DNA of 25,002 nucleotides, taken from Gemmatimonadota bacterium. Lineage in GTDB: Bacteria; Gemmatimonadota; Gemmatimonadetes; Gemmatimonadales; GWC2-71-9. Where the stretch lies: NCBI GenBank assembly GCA_003220955.1, contig QHTW01000157.1:1-25002 (forward strand), in the 5' to 3' direction. Each line of letters begins with the position of its first letter. Positions within the stretch are counted from its first letter, which is position 1. Shown here piece by piece: positions 23,699-25,002 of the stretch. The translations under genes and the position numbers were made by a program. The notes under the pieces were generated by a model, which saw only the letters and a list, made by a program, of their open reading frames with translations, did no database searches and was not told the DNA's origin.

Positions 23699-24690
23699 AC
23701 ATCACCTTTTGTGTCGTTCGCAGTGCTGAACGCCTCGATCGTTACCTCGCCGACCAGCTCGCTCTTTCTCGTACTCAAGCCGGACGCCTCATCGCCGATA
23801 AACGCGTGACCGCGCGCGGCAAGCCGCTGCGCGCCTCGGCGGTGCTCGAGCGGGGCGTCGAAGTCACGGTGGCGCTTCCGGACGAAGCGGCGCCGCGCAC
23901 CTACGCGCCGGCCCACGCCGAGCTGCGGTTCGTCTACGAGGACGAGCACCTGGCCGTGCTCGACAAGCCGGCGGGCCTCGTGGTTCATCCCGGGCCAGGT
24001 CACTGGGACGACACGCTCGTGAATGTGCTGATCGGGCGCGGCACCGCGCTGTCGAGTGGCTCGACCGCCGGACGCCCCGGGATCGTGCACCGGCTCGATC
24101 GCGACACGTCCGGACTGCTCGTGGTGGCGAAGAGCGATCTCGCGCACCGGCGTCTCGCCGGGGCGATCGAACGACGCGCCGTCACGCGCGTGTATGCGGC
24201 GATCGTGTGGGGACACCTGCGGAAGAGCCCGGTCGATATCGAAGCCCCGATCGCGCGGCATCCCAAGGAGCGCAAACGCATGACGGTGGCGGAGGGGGGC
24301 CGCCACGCCGTGACCCACGCGAGTCTCGTGGCCCGCTTCGCCCACACCGATCTTCTGCGCATCCGTCTCGGCACCGGCCGGACGCATCAGATTCGCGTGC
24401 ATCTGGCGCACGTGGGTTGCCCGATCGTCGGTGACCGCGAGTACACGTTCGGCGGCAGCCGGCGCGTGACCCCGTCGGCGCGCATGGAAGCCGAACGGCT
24501 CGAGGCGCTCGCGCCGCGCCAGCTGCTCCACGCCGCGGCACTGTCGTTCGTCCATCCCGTGACCAACGTGCCGATCGCCCTCACGTCTGAATGGCCGGAT
24601 GACTTGCGTCCCGCGCTTGCGGAGGACGCGAATTTGCTTGCTCAGCGCAACCCCTTGCAGTATCTTGGCTTCTTCGCATCCGATGACTGA
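23695..24690 (+). CDS. rluD: RluA/RluD-family pseudouridine synthase
   Basis: 331 residues from a TTG (TTGA overlap with lspA). An S4 RNA-binding domain (about 11-60: ERLDRYLADQLALSRTQAGRLIADKRV) precedes the catalytic domain with VLDKPAGLVVHPG (88-100), the active-site HRLDRDTSGLLV (132-143, catalytic Asp137) and GRTHQIRVHLAHVGCPIVGD. An S4 domain with this length fits RluD, which modifies helix 69 of 23S rRNA, but RluC and other RluA relatives cannot be excluded from sequence. The lspA-rluD pairing is widespread. The stop overlaps the start of cheW by 8 nt. Confidence 0.94.
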   Translation: MNITFCVVRSAERLDRYLADQLALSRTQAGRLIADKRVTARGKPLRASAVLERGVEVTVALPDEAAPRTYAPAHAELRFVYEDEHLAVLDKPAGLVVHPGPGHWDDTLVNVLIGRGTALSSGSTAGRPGIVHRLDRDTSGLLVVAKSDLAHRRLAGAIERRAVTRVYAAIVWGHLRKSPVDIEAPIARHPKERKRMTVAEGGRHAVTHASLVARFAHTDLLRIRLGTGRTHQIRVHLAHVGCPIVGDREYTFGGSRRVTPSARMEAERLEALAPRQLLHAAALSFVHPVTNVPIALTSEWPDDLRPALAEDANLLAQRNPLQYLGFFASDD

Positions 24691-25002
24691 CGGAAGCCTC
24701 GTCCCCGCTCGCCTGCTCGTATTCCGCGTGGGAACACTGGCGTGCGCAGCCGAGGTGCATCGAGGGCGGGAGATTCTCCCGCGCCTCCCAACGACGCGTA
24801 TCCCGGGCGCGCCCCCGGTCGTGGCGGGGCTCGTGAATGTCCGCGGCACGCTGGTGACGGTCGTGGAAGGGTGGCGTGCGTTGGGCCTTCCGCCCCCCCC
24901 ATCCCCTCCCACTTCCTCTCTCGAAGGCGCCCTGGGCTCGACGCTCATCCTCGAACTCGGAGCGGCGGGGACCGGGGGGGGGGAGGCGGAAAACGGTGCG
25001 CC
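24683..25002 (+). CDS. cheW: CheW-like chemotaxis coupling protein, 3' truncated
   Basis: The frame from ATG 24683 is open to the window end, giving 106 residues. The CheW fold is recognisable: LLVFRVGTLACAAEV, the strand REILPRLPTTRIPGAPPVVAGLVNVRG (24775-24850) and then TLVTVVEGWRALGLP. CheW-domain proteins link chemoreceptors to the CheA kinase, though stand-alone copies outside chemotaxis loci may serve other signalling. The domain is followed by a Pro/Ser-rich insert (PPPPSPPTSS) and a Gly-rich stretch encoded by C8 (24893-24900) and G10 (24974-24983) tracts. No Shine-Dalgarno sequence is seen; the 8-nt overlap with rluD suggests coupling. The remainder of the protein is unseen. Confidence 0.8.
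   Translation, partial: MTDGSLVPARLLVFRVGTLACAAEVHRGREILPRLPTTRIPGAPPVVAGLVNVRGTLVTVVEGWRALGLPPPPSPPTSSLEGALGSTLILELGAAGTGGGEAENGA

Noticed and set aside
23332..24948. 538-residue minus-strand open frame across lspA, rluD and cheW
   Set aside because: It is antisense to three recognisable genes and has no domain pattern of its own.

Overview
The window is a GC-rich, gene-dense bacterial chromosome segment with almost no intergenic space. Gene content and order (tilS-hpt-ftsH, folP-cdaA, DUF2723 protein, yggS-divIVA-purine nucleoside phosphorylase, ileS-DksA/TraR-lspA-rluD-cheW), pre-peptidase C-terminal repeats, frequent GTG starts and several starts without a Shine-Dalgarno sequence suggest a Gram-negative-type lineage such as Gemmatimonadota. 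This is an inference from gene content, not a database match.

Layout. (1) 1-3957, plus strand: the tail of a secreted PPC-domain protein, a secreted multicopper oxidase whose start codon cannot be resolved, and a metal-dependent amidohydrolase. (2) 3963-4037: a tRNA(CAT), best read as elongator tRNA-Met, only 5 nt after the amidohydrolase stop. It is followed by a 13-bp tandem repeat array, a 28-bp near-perfect palindrome and an inverted copy of the repeat unit. (3) 4158-5209, minus strand: a flavin-reductase-like protein carrying a G10 tract, followed by a DUF4440/SnoaL-like lipoprotein gene broken by a frameshift plus small deletion. (4) 5222 to the window end, plus strand: one nearly continuous run of 16 genes. 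It starts with tilS, hpt and ftsH. A four-gene efflux cassette (HlyD adaptor, ABC ATPase, two FtsX/MacB-type permeases) sits between ftsH and folP. The run continues with a long-form folP, a c-di-AMP synthase, a DUF2723 GT-C membrane protein, yggS, divIVA, a purine nucleoside phosphorylase, ileS, a DksA/TraR zinc-finger protein, lspA, rluD and the start of cheW, which runs off the window.

How the genes fit together. The long plus-strand run is mostly housekeeping: tRNA modification and charging, purine salvage, folate synthesis, membrane protein quality control, lipoprotein maturation, rRNA pseudouridylation and cell-pole/division functions. Stop and start codons overlap at most junctions (ATGA, GTGA, TTGA, TAATG), which suggests translational coupling. 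Clear gaps occur only before the ABC ATPase (38 nt) and before yggS (26 nt). The second has a TATATT box placed for leaderless transcription.

I do not see a clear new defence, mobile or biosynthetic system. The points most worth checking are the 13-bp repeat/palindrome after the tRNA, the broken DUF4440 gene, two genes (multicopper oxidase, DUF2723) whose N-terminal hydrophobic segments lack a usable start codon, two G10 tracts inside coding sequence, an Asn-to-Asp change at the base-recognition position of the nucleoside phosphorylase, and a DGS instead of DGA motif in the c-di-AMP synthase. Several of these could share one cause, namely indel errors in a draft assembly.
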